Shown here piece after piece: positions 47,672-58,732 of a stretch of 64,000 bases of DNA (position 1 is its first letter; every line of letters starts with the position of its first letter). Origin of the DNA: Bidens hawaiensis (Eukaryota; Streptophyta; Magnoliopsida; Asterales; Asteraceae); contig JAIQDT010003862.1 of assembly GCA_021521415.1 (NCBI GenBank), positions 1-64,000 on the forward strand. Reading direction: 5' to 3'. The notes beneath the pieces are model-generated. The model did not search any database and was not told the DNA's origin. It saw only the letters and a list, made by a program, of their open reading frames with translations. A program made the translations under genes and the position numbers.

Positions 47672-49131
47672 GCTAACAACTTATTCTATATGTGATCCTG
47701 TACATGAACGTCCGTTAGTTTTCATCGTTAATTCTCCCCACATGAGGGAATTTTACTCTTTTCAAGCTGAAAAGATGCAACGCTTGGATCGCACACTCAT
47801 GTCCCTAGATGCCAGTTGTCCATTTTTCCCTTTGATTCTCATACTTGATCTTCAAACACACATTCAAGCTAGGAACTAGACTGCAATCGCACAAGAAATA
47901 AGTTGTTAATGTGTAGAACCAAGTTTGTAATTACTAATTAGTAAAGTCTGAGGATTAATTGTACTTTATGTGAAAACCACATGGACTGACCAAACAATTT
48001 ACTCTCATAATTATGTTTGAGAAAGTTTTCATGAAATTATTAACGACTCCCGTATATATTGATTATTACAGTACTAACTATTTGTTATACATTAGACAAT
48101 ACCTATGCAAAACTAGCATACCTTATGTATATTTTTTTTTCCAAAAACAATTTTTTCAAGCAAAAAGATAACATAATTAGTTTGTTTTCATTTTCTTATA
48201 AAAGTCCAGTAACAATTTTCACACATTAAATGTCTCTACAAAATTTAAACTTGAACATAACTGCAAACTTTTTTTTACATATTAAGGGGTTGTTTGGTAC
48301 AAGAAATTTTTGTTGGAATTTATGAAAAGAATATGAATAAATTATCTACATTTTTATATCATGTTTGGTTTGCAAATTTATTGAAGGAATTAGAAATGAG
48401 TCATTTCTACTTTAGTGGAGTTGTACGGTGGTTAGGGTGTGAAATAGAGAGTCATGAATTCAAACCCCCTCTAATATGTAAAATTTACTCATTCAAAACA
48501 AATTAGAATATTAAAAAAATAAAAATGGCATGAATACTCTTAAAATAAACTCCTACTAAAAATAGTTCAATCACTATCTTTTAAAAATGTAAGGATTACT
48601 TGGTAATTATACAACATTCCAACGGAAAATTTGAAATCCCATGAATGAAAGAATTAAAAAAAAAAAGAACATTCCAAATGCATTTTCCACAAATGTTAAT
48701 TCCATTTTCCACAAATATGGACCAAACATGATTTATACAGGAAAACATTGCAACTTCAATTACACTTCCAAGGCTATCAACATACCAAGCCCCGTAGTAT
48801 GTGAAAAATAATGAAATGAATTAATTTATGTGACTTTGAATCCGATAAGAATAAATTATTTGATTTGGATAAAAGAATTTCTTTAAACCATTTAAAAAAT
48901 GGTACAACATTGTTGTTGACAACATGTATTGATAAATAATATAGTTCTTATTTAATCATCATAATAAAACTTCAATGGGTCATAAAAAACTAACCATGCC
49001 ATAAATTCATGAGATATTAAATATAACAAAAGCCACCTAGTTTATAACATTTTGTACAAATTTAACTAGATAAAATTTAAAACAATGGACCAATAGACAA
49101 ACCAGAACAAAGAAAGTTTACAATCACAACA
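47672..49131. other. intergenic; contains a Tourist-like MITE
   Basis: AT-rich, no gene. The last ~300 bp include the probable 3' UTR of the minus-strand RING gene. Confidence 0.55.
48285..48732. mobile_element. degenerate Tourist-like MITE
   Basis: The left end AGGGGTTGTTTGGTAC and the right end GGACCAAACATGAT share the inverted core TGTTTGGT. TTA flanks both (48282-48284, 48733-48735). Subterminal GGAATT/AATTCC is inverted. It carries a tRNA-like module at 48425-48472 (GGTGGTTAGGGTGTG, ATTCAAACCCCC). Confidence 0.55.
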
Positions 49132-52100
49132 TCAATGTCCACAACCCGCACTAGATGTCGACACCTCAGTGCTACAAACTGGACACACCTGCACATGATA
49201 AGCAAACATCATTCATAATTCATACTTTGTATACCGACAAACATAATTTTAACTAAAAAGCTAAACCTGATAGTAAAAACATGTACCTTGTTTATTTGCA
49301 ACCAGTTGGTTATGCACTCAGCATGGTACGAGTGCTTGCACGGAAGCAAGGTCAAGTTATCACCATCCTCATAGTCTAAGCGACAGATGACACATCTGAA
49401 ACATGCAAATCAAAAAAATTATCAAAGAGAATATAGGCGGTGTGTTTTGGACTATTTTTGGTCAATTAAAAAAAATGCAGAAGAGAATTGTACTTACGTT
49501 TCACTGCTTCCATTTTGAGTATTTTGGGTCTTGTAAATGACTGACTGTAAAGAAGCAATTGAATCAGCAGAAAGCCCTCTGCTTTCGGTCCCGACTACCT
49601 CACCCAGTGCAATCAGTTCCTAACATAATTACATGTGAGCAGAAACACATACAAGACCAAAACATAACTTAACTTGAGATAATGAAATGATTTTGTTACC
49701 TCGTATGAAAGTTCATCTGGGTCAACATCATCCCATGAACCCTGCAAGATACAAACACAAACACTAAGCATCAACACATACGAAGAGTGGCAAGCTGATA
49801 TCATTTATTTTGAAAAAGAGTATAGAGTGAAGCAAGATGTGTAATGAACAATATGTAATAATGTAAAAAAAATCTAACAGAAAAATGCAGATTTTGGTTG
49901 TACATAGAGGAACGACTCATGCAGCCTCGGATTTTGGACCTACATGCACTAGAGCACCTCGCGCTTCTTACAACCTTGGTTTTTAAAAACGTGAGAGGCT
50001 CTGATGTCTATTGGTCCAAAAATATGATGTGAGAGGTGCATGTCACTTATGCGAGGCGTTCATTATTAAAAAAACTAGAAAAATAATTACATGTGTCGAT
50101 TTTTATATTGCTATACTTGAACATAAAAACACTCTAGTATCACACTTTCAAAACATACTTATAAGTTATAACAAAAAATAAAGTTAAAATTATCACACAT
50201 AAGCATACTTAAAATTTAACGTGTTCATAAGAAAAACTAGGTTTTGATTTTCATTATTGTTATATCATCAAGAATAATAAATTTAATGTTACCACAATAA
50301 TTGAGACAACATCATGAAAAAAACAAAATTCGTTATGGTATCTATACCAACAGAAAAAATACACTCAAGGTGTACAAAAAAAAACGTAGACTGCGCAATA
50401 TAATAGTACTAAATTGGTTATTTAGTTGTGCTCAAGTATCTAAAATATCTATATGCATTATTACTAGTGAGTTTACAAGTGCTAACTCATTTTGCAGGCA
50501 TATAGTTTACAAGTGTTGATGTGCGTGTTTCTTTTATTCTTCTCACTTGTTTTTCATTGTTAACCTTAGCATTCTATATGAGTACACGCAGATCAGAGAA
50601 TTCAAACATATGATCATAAGTTTGATGACCATAGTCACATGAAGTTTGATATTTGACAAACTCATGACCATAGTCACATGAATCGCGGTTCGCTCCGATA
50701 CAGAAACGAGGAAAGGGAACGCGATTCGCCAGTTCATTTCAGTACGAACCGGTACGCTGTACTGTAGAGTTCGGTTCGGCGTTCCCAATTCAAAACAGAA
50801 TTTCAAAATCCAAACTCTAATCAAGAACAAAGCAAAAAATGAAAACATAAAAGTTCTAAATTATTAATTTATTAGCGGTTTTTAAAAATTTGGAAATTAC
50901 TAGTTAATTGATTACATTTTGTAAAATAAATTACTAATATATTGATTTTATATTTATAATATAATATAAACTGCCCAAATTAATTGATAGTCTTTGGATT
51001 TTGGAATCCTTTTAATTAATACCTAAACATAGGGTAACGAGGAGTTGCCTAATTTGCCGTCCAAATTGATTGGAATCATTGGATCGATTAAATTGATTAC
51101 CATATCCATCAGATCGGCTTTAACTTAAATCTGAATCGACAAGCCAGTCAATTGAAATCGTTTTCACCATCCATTTGGAGCAACAAACCAGTCAATTGGA
51201 TTTGTATTCATCATCAATTTGGAATACGAAGCAGCCAAATCAATTCGCGATTTGGATCAATTGTGAATTCGTTTTGGAACAAAACGTTCCAATACGAATT
51301 TCGCGGCTTGTTGAGCGAATTATGTGACTATGCTCATCACTAGATTTTTAATGAGCAAGTGTGTGAAAACACATGTAAACAATACTACTGAGCTAAATTA
51401 AAAATCGGACAATTACCTGAGAATTGCCACCGTCATCCTCCATACTATCCTCTTCCTCCTCAGTAACCACTGACAATCAGCAAAAACTTTGTTAACCATG
51501 CACGTTTTAACTGGAAGCGGAAACAGCATCCAACAAGACTAACCTAAAACAAGAAAATGAAACAAATAATTAAATTCGAAACTCACTTCCATTAATGCCG
51601 GTGAGAGCCAGCAATCTAGCAGCCATTTCTCGATCTTCAGCATCCTGTAACGCCCTTGCATACGCTTCATCATTCGGAAAAGAAGCCGGGTCCAACTCAA
51701 CACCTCGGTTGCCCCTATCTTCCTCACCAGATCCATTATCAAGGTGAGCATGCACATCAAATGCATCTTCTTCATCTTCTTCAACATCAGAACCAACATA
51801 TTCACTATTATTTTGATCAAACTCGTCATCTTCACCTTCCACATAGCTTCCAGTTTCCCAACTTTCATGGTCACTTCCACCTCCGTTCATCCTCAACATC
51901 ATATACGCCCTTTCCTATAAACACAATCTCAGTTTCGTAAAATAGAATCACAAACTAACAAAACACAAAACTATCACAATCAATGACATTATATCACATC
52001 AATTTCATACTCCAACGCCTTATTCAACCTAAGTAAGCTAATAAACAATGAAATCAGATATAATACAAACACGAACTAACAAAACACTAAAACATCACAA

Positions 52101-53009
52101 TCAATAACATAATATTAATCAAATGTCATACCCCAATGTCTAATGCGACCTAAATAAATTAACAAACAATGAAATCAGAGATAAACACAACCTCGATTTC
52201 ATAATATACAAACACAAACTAACAGAACACAATGCTATCGCAATCAATAACATAATTTCACATCAAATTTCAAACTCCAACAGTCCAACGCCTAATTCGA
52301 CCTAAATAAGTTAATCAACAATAAGATTAGAAATAAACAAAACCTCCATTTCAAAACATACAAACACAAACTAACATTACACAAAACTATCAGAATCAAT
52401 AACATAGTCTCACATCAAACTGCATACTCCAACGCCTAATCCGACCTAATCAACAATAAAATCAGAGATAAACACGACCTCAATTTCATAAATCATAATA
52501 TACAAACACAAACTATCAAAACACAAATTCACATCAACTTCAAGCTCCAATGGCTAATTCGACCAAAATAAACTAATTAACAACAAAATAAGAGATAAAA
52601 CACAAGCTAACAAAACACAATTCACATTAATTTCATGCTCCAACGGCTAATTCGACCTAAATAAACAATGAAATCACAGATATACACATACATACCTGAT
52701 CTAGCATATTCATTTCACATAACACAAACCTATCACCAATCAATAACATAATTTCACATCAATTTCAACTCCAAATGCTAATTCGACCTAACTAAACAAT
52801 ATACATACCTGATCTTGTAGTGTACGAGCGAGAGCAAGATCTGCATCGACCTGACTGAGATTCGTGAACGGCGTTCTCGTAACGGCAGCAGGCCGGTTCG
52901 GATTGACAGGCTCTTCAGCAACGGCGGCAGGATCAGCAATGGTGTTGCTAGGGTTTTCATCGGAGATCTTGCTGGCTTCATCTTTGGAGTTGTAGTTGTT
53001 GTCGTCCAT
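49132..53009 (-). CDS. BBR: BIG BROTHER-related RING-H2 E3 ubiquitin ligase
   Basis: Seven exons join in phase: 53009-52809, 51914-51587, 51469-51417, 49741-49700, 49619-49498, 49395-49287, 49188-49132 (TGA). 912 nt, 303 residues, no break. The N terminus starts MDDNNYNSKDEASKISDENP and a QVDADLALARTLQDQERAYM helix; a second such helix is NDEAYARALQDAEDREMAAR. The middle is acidic (EGEDDEFDQNNSEY, VEEDEEDAFDVH). The RING-H2 near residues 250-290 reads CVICRLDYEDGDNLTLLPC, KHSYHAECITNW, VCPVC, with all eight zinc ligands. Family knowledge: BIG BROTHER-type ligases ubiquitinate growth regulators and limit organ size; this one is closest to the BB-related branch (At3g19910). Introns 1 and 3 are expanded by a minisatellite and a transposon. 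Confidence 0.92.
50660..51345. mobile_element. foldback/hAT-like element in BBR intron 3
   Basis: The left part CATGACCATAGTCACATGAA and the right part ATTATGTGACTATGCTCATC are inverted repeats, with AATCGC / GCGAATT continuing inwards. The left arm is preceded by a direct copy (TGACCATAGTCACATGAA at 50627). GGAACG/CGTTCC motifs are subterminal. No clean target duplication was seen. Confidence 0.6.
51925..52800. repeat. intron minisatellite, about seven units
   Basis: Units of about 95-150 bp, each with AACTAACAAAACACAA, ATCAATAACATAATTTCACA, CTCCAAC..CTAATTCGACCTAAAT and AACAATGAAATCAGAGATAA. They fill BBR intron 1 (51915-52808). The last unit runs to the exon 1 donor. A second copy of the donor context, ACATACCTGATCT, sits one unit upstream at 52693-52706. 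Confidence 0.88.
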
Positions 53010-53852
53010 GGAGTCAGGTTAGAGTTAGGGTTTCAAAGAGTTTTAAGACAAAGTAGTTTATGTGTTGCAGTGAATAGAGTAATACAGTACGCAAACGCAA
53101 TGTCTTTTATACTGCCGCAATGGCTACTTGTTGATGAGATATACTCGGTATTTCGTAAGAGGATTGGTTAACCCTCAATCTCCAATTGGGTGTTTGGATG
53201 AGGGAATTGAGGGATGAGAAATGGAATTGGAAAGAATTCTCTTGTTTATGAAAGAAAGAGGTGAGAAATGGAAATAAACCATTTCCATTTCTCTAATTTT
53301 GTTTCTCTAAAAAAAGCGGAGAATTGGATTTCTAGGGTTTCATTTCTCAGCCTCACGCCTCTCCCTGCCATCTGAGCTTGCCGCGTTTCACCGGACCTCC
53401 TTCTTCTCCGTTGCTTCTCTCGCCGGCCATCCGCCGTCCGTCGACTTAGGGTTAACCGGAAACTCTCCGTGATTGTCTCAGTAGGTTTCGATATTGTTAT
53501 TATTATTATTATTAGTTGTCAATTGGAGTTAATTATTTTTTTAGTAGAAGCTGAGTAAACTGTTTTAAGTTATACATTAATTTCAATCGAAGTTAGTTAA
53601 GAACTGACCTTAATTTAGCTTGAATTTGTAAAATAATATGGAGTAGTTATGAATTTGGATTTGGATAACCCTAGTTTTGAGTTTTTGAAGTAATATTTGA
53701 GTATGTGGATGAATTAGGATGCAAATTGGAGGTGAATTTGTAGTCTGGTTCTGATTGGTTTGTAAAAGTGTAATGCCGGAATTTAGGATCTGTTTTTTGT
53801 TAATGATATGCAAAGTTTATAAAAATTGGTGCTCTTGTTGGTGACAGATATA
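53010..53852. promoter_or_regulatory. shared region between divergent BBR and UTP20 starts
   Basis: 843 bp separate the BBR ATG (minus) from the UTP20 ATG (plus), so both promoters must lie here. A short repeat-like AGAAATGGAATTGG / AATTGGATTTCT tract at 53200-53330 interrupts it. TTAGGGTTAACCGGAAACTC at 53449 looks like a transcribed leader with a TAGGG/telo-box-like word, common upstream of plant ribosome-biogenesis genes. An (ATT)n lies at 53498-53515. Confidence 0.6.
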
Positions 53853-54168
53853 ATGGCGACACAGTCTCATGCTCAGGCGGTTAAGTCGTTGAACAGTGGA
53901 GCTGGAAGAAGACGTTTTGTGGTACGTTTTAACTCTAATGTTTGATAACAATGTTACTCTAGTCATTGGATATTACAATTGGAACATATTGTTGCCAAAC
54001 TTAAAAGTACCAATGTGACATGTTTACATTGATCTATCTTTACAGTTCAAGACGTTCTCTCAAAGAATTGAAGAAATTGATGTTGATGTTTTTAGAAGTC
54101 TTGATCCCCTCAAGCAAGAACCCTCTGAAGGTTCATCTTTTTTTCGGGACTGCCTTGTTGAATGGAGG
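53853..54168 (+). CDS. UTP20: UTP20 (SSU processome component 20), first two exons only
   Basis: Exon 1 (53853-53921) encodes MATQSHAQAVKSLNSGAGRR RFV; exon 2 (54046-54168) encodes FKTFSQRIEEIDVDVFRSLD, PLKQEPSEGSSFFRDCLVEWR. Both match the N terminus of plant UTP20/DRIM, a ~2,700-residue HEAT-repeat protein of the 90S pre-ribosome. Splice sites are good (GTACGT, GTATGT; TTTACAG). The next UTP20 exon is not found before RPL6 starts 350 bp later. Either the rest lies beyond the window with RPL6 nested in intron 2, or these exons are a duplicated stub. If spliced to the RPL6 leader exon (54516), the frame ends after 12 more codons, overlapping the RPL6 start out of frame. Confidence 0.8.
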
Positions 54169-54520
54169 GTATGTTAGTCTTTTAGTCAAGTTTTTAGATC
54201 ACTTTTGGTAGTCAATTTGGCCTATAAGTCAAAACATATTTGTATGGCTTTAGGTATGAGGTTTCACTTGTTTCTGGTTTCGGTCTTTTCTATGGTATTG
54301 ATTTGTACCGAACTGAAATAATCCGTATGGTATTCGTTATGAGGTTTTACTTGTTTTCGGTATCCATTTTTTATGGTATCGATACCGAATAAAAAATTAA
54401 TATGGTATTTGGTATTAGGTTACACAGTTAGACTCACTTTTGGTATGGGTATTTTTCGTATGATACAAATCTCAACGCTACTTTGAATCACCATTTATAT
54501 GCATTTTGAATGTAGAAACG

Positions 54521-55764
<1,244 letters not shown>

Positions 55765-56143
55765 GTAAAGATGTGGATCTAGGAAGTTCTTTTTGTGACA
55801 TCTGCCCCGATCCGACCCGACCCAGGTACCCGCTTTCTGATCCGATTCTTTTTATGATTTAAAATTTAATTATTTTCTTTTAAAACTTGACATTTAAAAT
55901 ATATATATTACTAATAATATTTTCCTTCCCGCCTCTTCCTCTCTTTTCCTTCCCGCCGTCCCGTCCCTCTTCTTCTCTCCGCCTTCTTTTCTCTCTTGTC
56001 GCCGTCCCGCCCTTAAGCCTTGAACCCCTTCTCTTATTTTTTGTGTCCTTTGTTTCTTCCCGTCTAAGGATGTCTGCGCAGCTCCACGCGCCAGACTCCT
56101 TACAAGGAAGCCTGCGTGAAGACCAGTTGTTCTTGCGATACGC

Positions 56144-56640
56144 GAGGCGAACTGTTCTCGCAGCGCGCTAAGAATTGTAGTTCTTCTCGCAGCGCGCTAA
56201 GAACAGTAGTTCTTCCCGCGACGCGCTAAGAATTGTAGTTCTCGCAGCGCGCTAAGAACAGTAGTTCTTCCCGCGACGCGCTAAGAATTGTAGTTCTCGC
56301 AGCGCGCTAAGAACGGTAGTTCTTCCCGCGACGCGCTAAGAATTGTAGTTCTCGCAGCGCGCTAAGAACGGTAGTTCTTCCCGCGACGCGCTAAGAATTG
56401 TAGTTCTTCTCGCAGCGCGCTAAGAATGGTAGTTCTTCCCGCGACGCGCTAAGAATTGTAGTTCTCGCAGCGCGCTAAGAACGGTAGTTCTTCCCGCGAC
56501 GCGCTAAGAATTGTAGTTCTCGCAGCGCGCTAAGAACGGTAGTTCTTCCCGTGACGCGCTAAGAATTGTAGTTCTTCTCACAGCGCGCTAAGAATGGTAA
56601 TTCTTCCCGCGACGCGCTAAGGATTTTAGTTCTTCCCGCG
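56144..56640 (+). repeat. ~55-bp tandem array in U3, about nine units
   Basis: Two alternating half-units: GTAGTTCTCGCAGCGCGCTA then AGAACGGTAG, and TTCTTCCCGCGACGCGCTAA then GAATTG. The period is 55 bp, or 58 where TTCTTCTCGC replaces TTCTCGC. Each half-unit has TTCT...AGAA arms around a GCGCGC core. The 3' LTR shows the same array with a different order of variants. Confidence 0.92.
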
Positions 56641-57053
56641 GCGCGCTGTGGACTGTTCTCTGTCAGCCTTCGCCCTCGCACGTGCGCTCGAGCCTTCTCG
56701 CGCCAAACCCTTTGAGTTTTCTTCTGTTTAATCTAGCCGTTTGCTTTTGTGATGTCTTATCTCCTGTGTTGTTGACCTGACCTATCTTATGTCTGAAAAG
56801 CCACTTTTGGCGCAGCATGCGCACCAACCCCATTGGTTGACAGAAAAAGTGACTGACATTATCTTTTGAGATCTGCTTTTCCATGCTTGATCAGTACCTT
56901 TATCTGACCCGCCCATGCCTGTTTACTGTTACCTGTCAGCTTTTCCTTTGCCCCCTGCAGCTGCCATATCTTTTGATATCTTTTGCTTTTGGAATCTTTT
57001 ACTTTTTGGAGATCTTTTCCCCTTTTCTAGGGATTGTGTTCCCTAGGGTTTCC

Positions 57054-57064
57054 CTATAAATAAT
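57054..57064 (+). promoter_or_regulatory. LTR TATA box
   Basis: CCCTATAAATAATAATG, followed about 30 bp later by AACACTACACACACAAACAC, a plausible transcription start. It marks the U3/R border near 57,085. Confidence 0.7.
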
Positions 57065-58091
57065 AATGCTATTTTCTTAACACTACACACACAAACACTT
57101 ATTATCTTTATCTTCCTTTGCTCTCTGCCGTTGTCCTCGGTCGCCTCCTCTCTCTGCCTTCGTCCTCTCTCCTGTTCTGCCCTGTTTTCCGGTAATATAT
57201 AATATATATAATAATTTGTTTAAGTTACTTATTAATTATGCTAACTTATAATCAAGACTTAAAACCAATCGTTAAAACAATAATCTTATTTATAGGTTAA
57301 CTTGTGCTTGTTTAAAGTTGGTTCTTGCTTTATCTTACACCGCATCGTTTATCAAGTGAGTAATCTCGTACCTAATCCCTTTTATTTTTAATGTTTTGGG
57401 ATGTTCCTGTGTTCATACAAACTTAGAGTCTTAAATTTGTTTATGAACTTTAGTCGCGCAGTATCCCATGTGTTGAGGACGTTTACTTGGCTGTTTATTT
57501 GTATGTGTGTATCATTAACCGCTTTGTTCGGCCTATTCTGAAGTTTTCATGGATCCATTGGATGAACACGGGAGACCTATCGTTTACGGTTTTCTTTGTT
57601 TTACACTTGCACAGATGTTTTCTTGTTTTGGTGCTCATTTGGGAGCACGGATTGAACTATGAACTATGATCTATTTAGGCTTGATCACAATCTGATTACA
57701 CCCTTGTTAAACACCAGACATACACGTGTTGCGCGCAGATTTATTGTTATCTATGTATTGTATTAAACTTGATTCCTCACCAATACGCAAGTGTTTGACG
57801 TTTTATTTTAACACATGTTCAGGTTTGCTGTAGCTACATTTGGAGCTTGTGGACACGTATGACGTTTTTACTTTTGGACCTAGATTAAAATGTAACAAGA
57901 CAAGTTATTATTGTTCGAATATTTTGTCTTATAATATATTGATTTATGTTGATTTATGTTATCTTGTGTTTACGTTGCGCGTGAGCGAATGAATATATTT
58001 ATTAAATATTGACACCCAATAGTGTCACGAGTAATGAAACAATATGTGGCGCCCCGATGTATAATCCGCCTTTGGTCGGGGTGTTACAGAT

Positions 58092-58103
58092 TGGTATCAG
58101 AGC
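58092..58103 (+). other. primer-binding site (tRNA-iMet)
   Basis: TGGTATCAGAGC, three bases after the 5' LTR end, is the standard complement of the plant initiator tRNA-Met 3' end. Confidence 0.92.
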
Positions 58104-58329
58104 TCGTTGACTTTAGGATAGGTGGTTAGACGTAACGGCCTAGAATACCTAAGAGTCCCTTCTCGCGCATGAGAGAAATCTCATGTTTGCGCGCTTATTG
58201 TTAATTACTCGTTATTTATAAATATGCTTGCGCAGACGCAGCGTATGGTTTTATGTTTTATTTCGTGATATTTCGATTTTTGCTGAATTTCGATTTTTAT
58301 TGATTTTACTTACATATTCGTTTGTTGGG

Positions 58330-58593
58330 ATTGAAAATCCGAAAAGTCATGGTGATACATGAATAGTTGATTTTCAATTTCCATTTACGATTATGTTCTG
58401 AGGTTGGAGACTTGAAAAGTCATGGTGATACATGAATTGTCAACCTCCAATACTCACTTTCTTGTATATTTTATATTGAAGATTGAAAAGTCATGGTGAT
58501 ACATGAATCGTCAATCTCCAATACTCGTTTACTCGTCATTTTAAATTGAGAATTCGGAAAGTCATGGTGATACATGAATTGTCGATTCTCGAT
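58330..58593 (+). ncRNA. four tandem hairpins with conserved loop in the retroelement leader
   Basis: Loop core AAGTCATGGTGATACATGAA occurs four times (58344, 58416, 58488, 58558), about 72 nt apart. Each is enclosed by complementary arms of different sequence: ATTGAAAATC/GATTTTCAAT (58330-58339, 58369-58378), TTGGAG-TTG/CAA-CTCCAA (58404-58414, 58441-58450), TTGAAGATTG/CAATCTCCAA (58476-58485, 58512-58521), ATTGAGAATTCG/CGATTCTCGAT (58545-58556, 58583-58593). This is a cis RNA structure, not a separate gene. It lies where packaging or dimerisation signals are found in LTR elements; the role is inferred. Confidence 0.65.
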
Positions 58594-58732
58594 TCGAATT
58601 TGTTACCTGTATTAAGTTTGCATTCAAATTCATGTTTTACTTTAACTGTTGATGGTATCTAACCCCGCGAAACCAAGCTTTATAAGATTATACTTTGCGC
58701 TAAGATATTAACAAAACTAAAACTTTTATAGA

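Larger units (their letters stand above)
55794..58088 (+). repeat. 5' LTR (2,295 bp)
   Basis: TGTGACATC...GGTGTTACA. Pyrimidine-rich block at 55920-56060, GC-rich tandem array at 56144-56640, TATA box at 57055, then a long R/U5. A possible leader intron donor is CCG/GTAATATA at 57192. The open frame at 55887-56171 (repeated at 63474) is not a recognised gene. Confidence 0.92.

Noticed and set aside
55887..56171. 94-codon frame repeated identically at 63474-63758
   Set aside because: It is LTR sequence, present in both LTRs; pyrimidine-rich translation without a domain.
56144..56640. CRISPR-like regular array
   Set aside because: Units are contiguous with no unique spacers and lie in a plant LTR; it is a tandem repeat.
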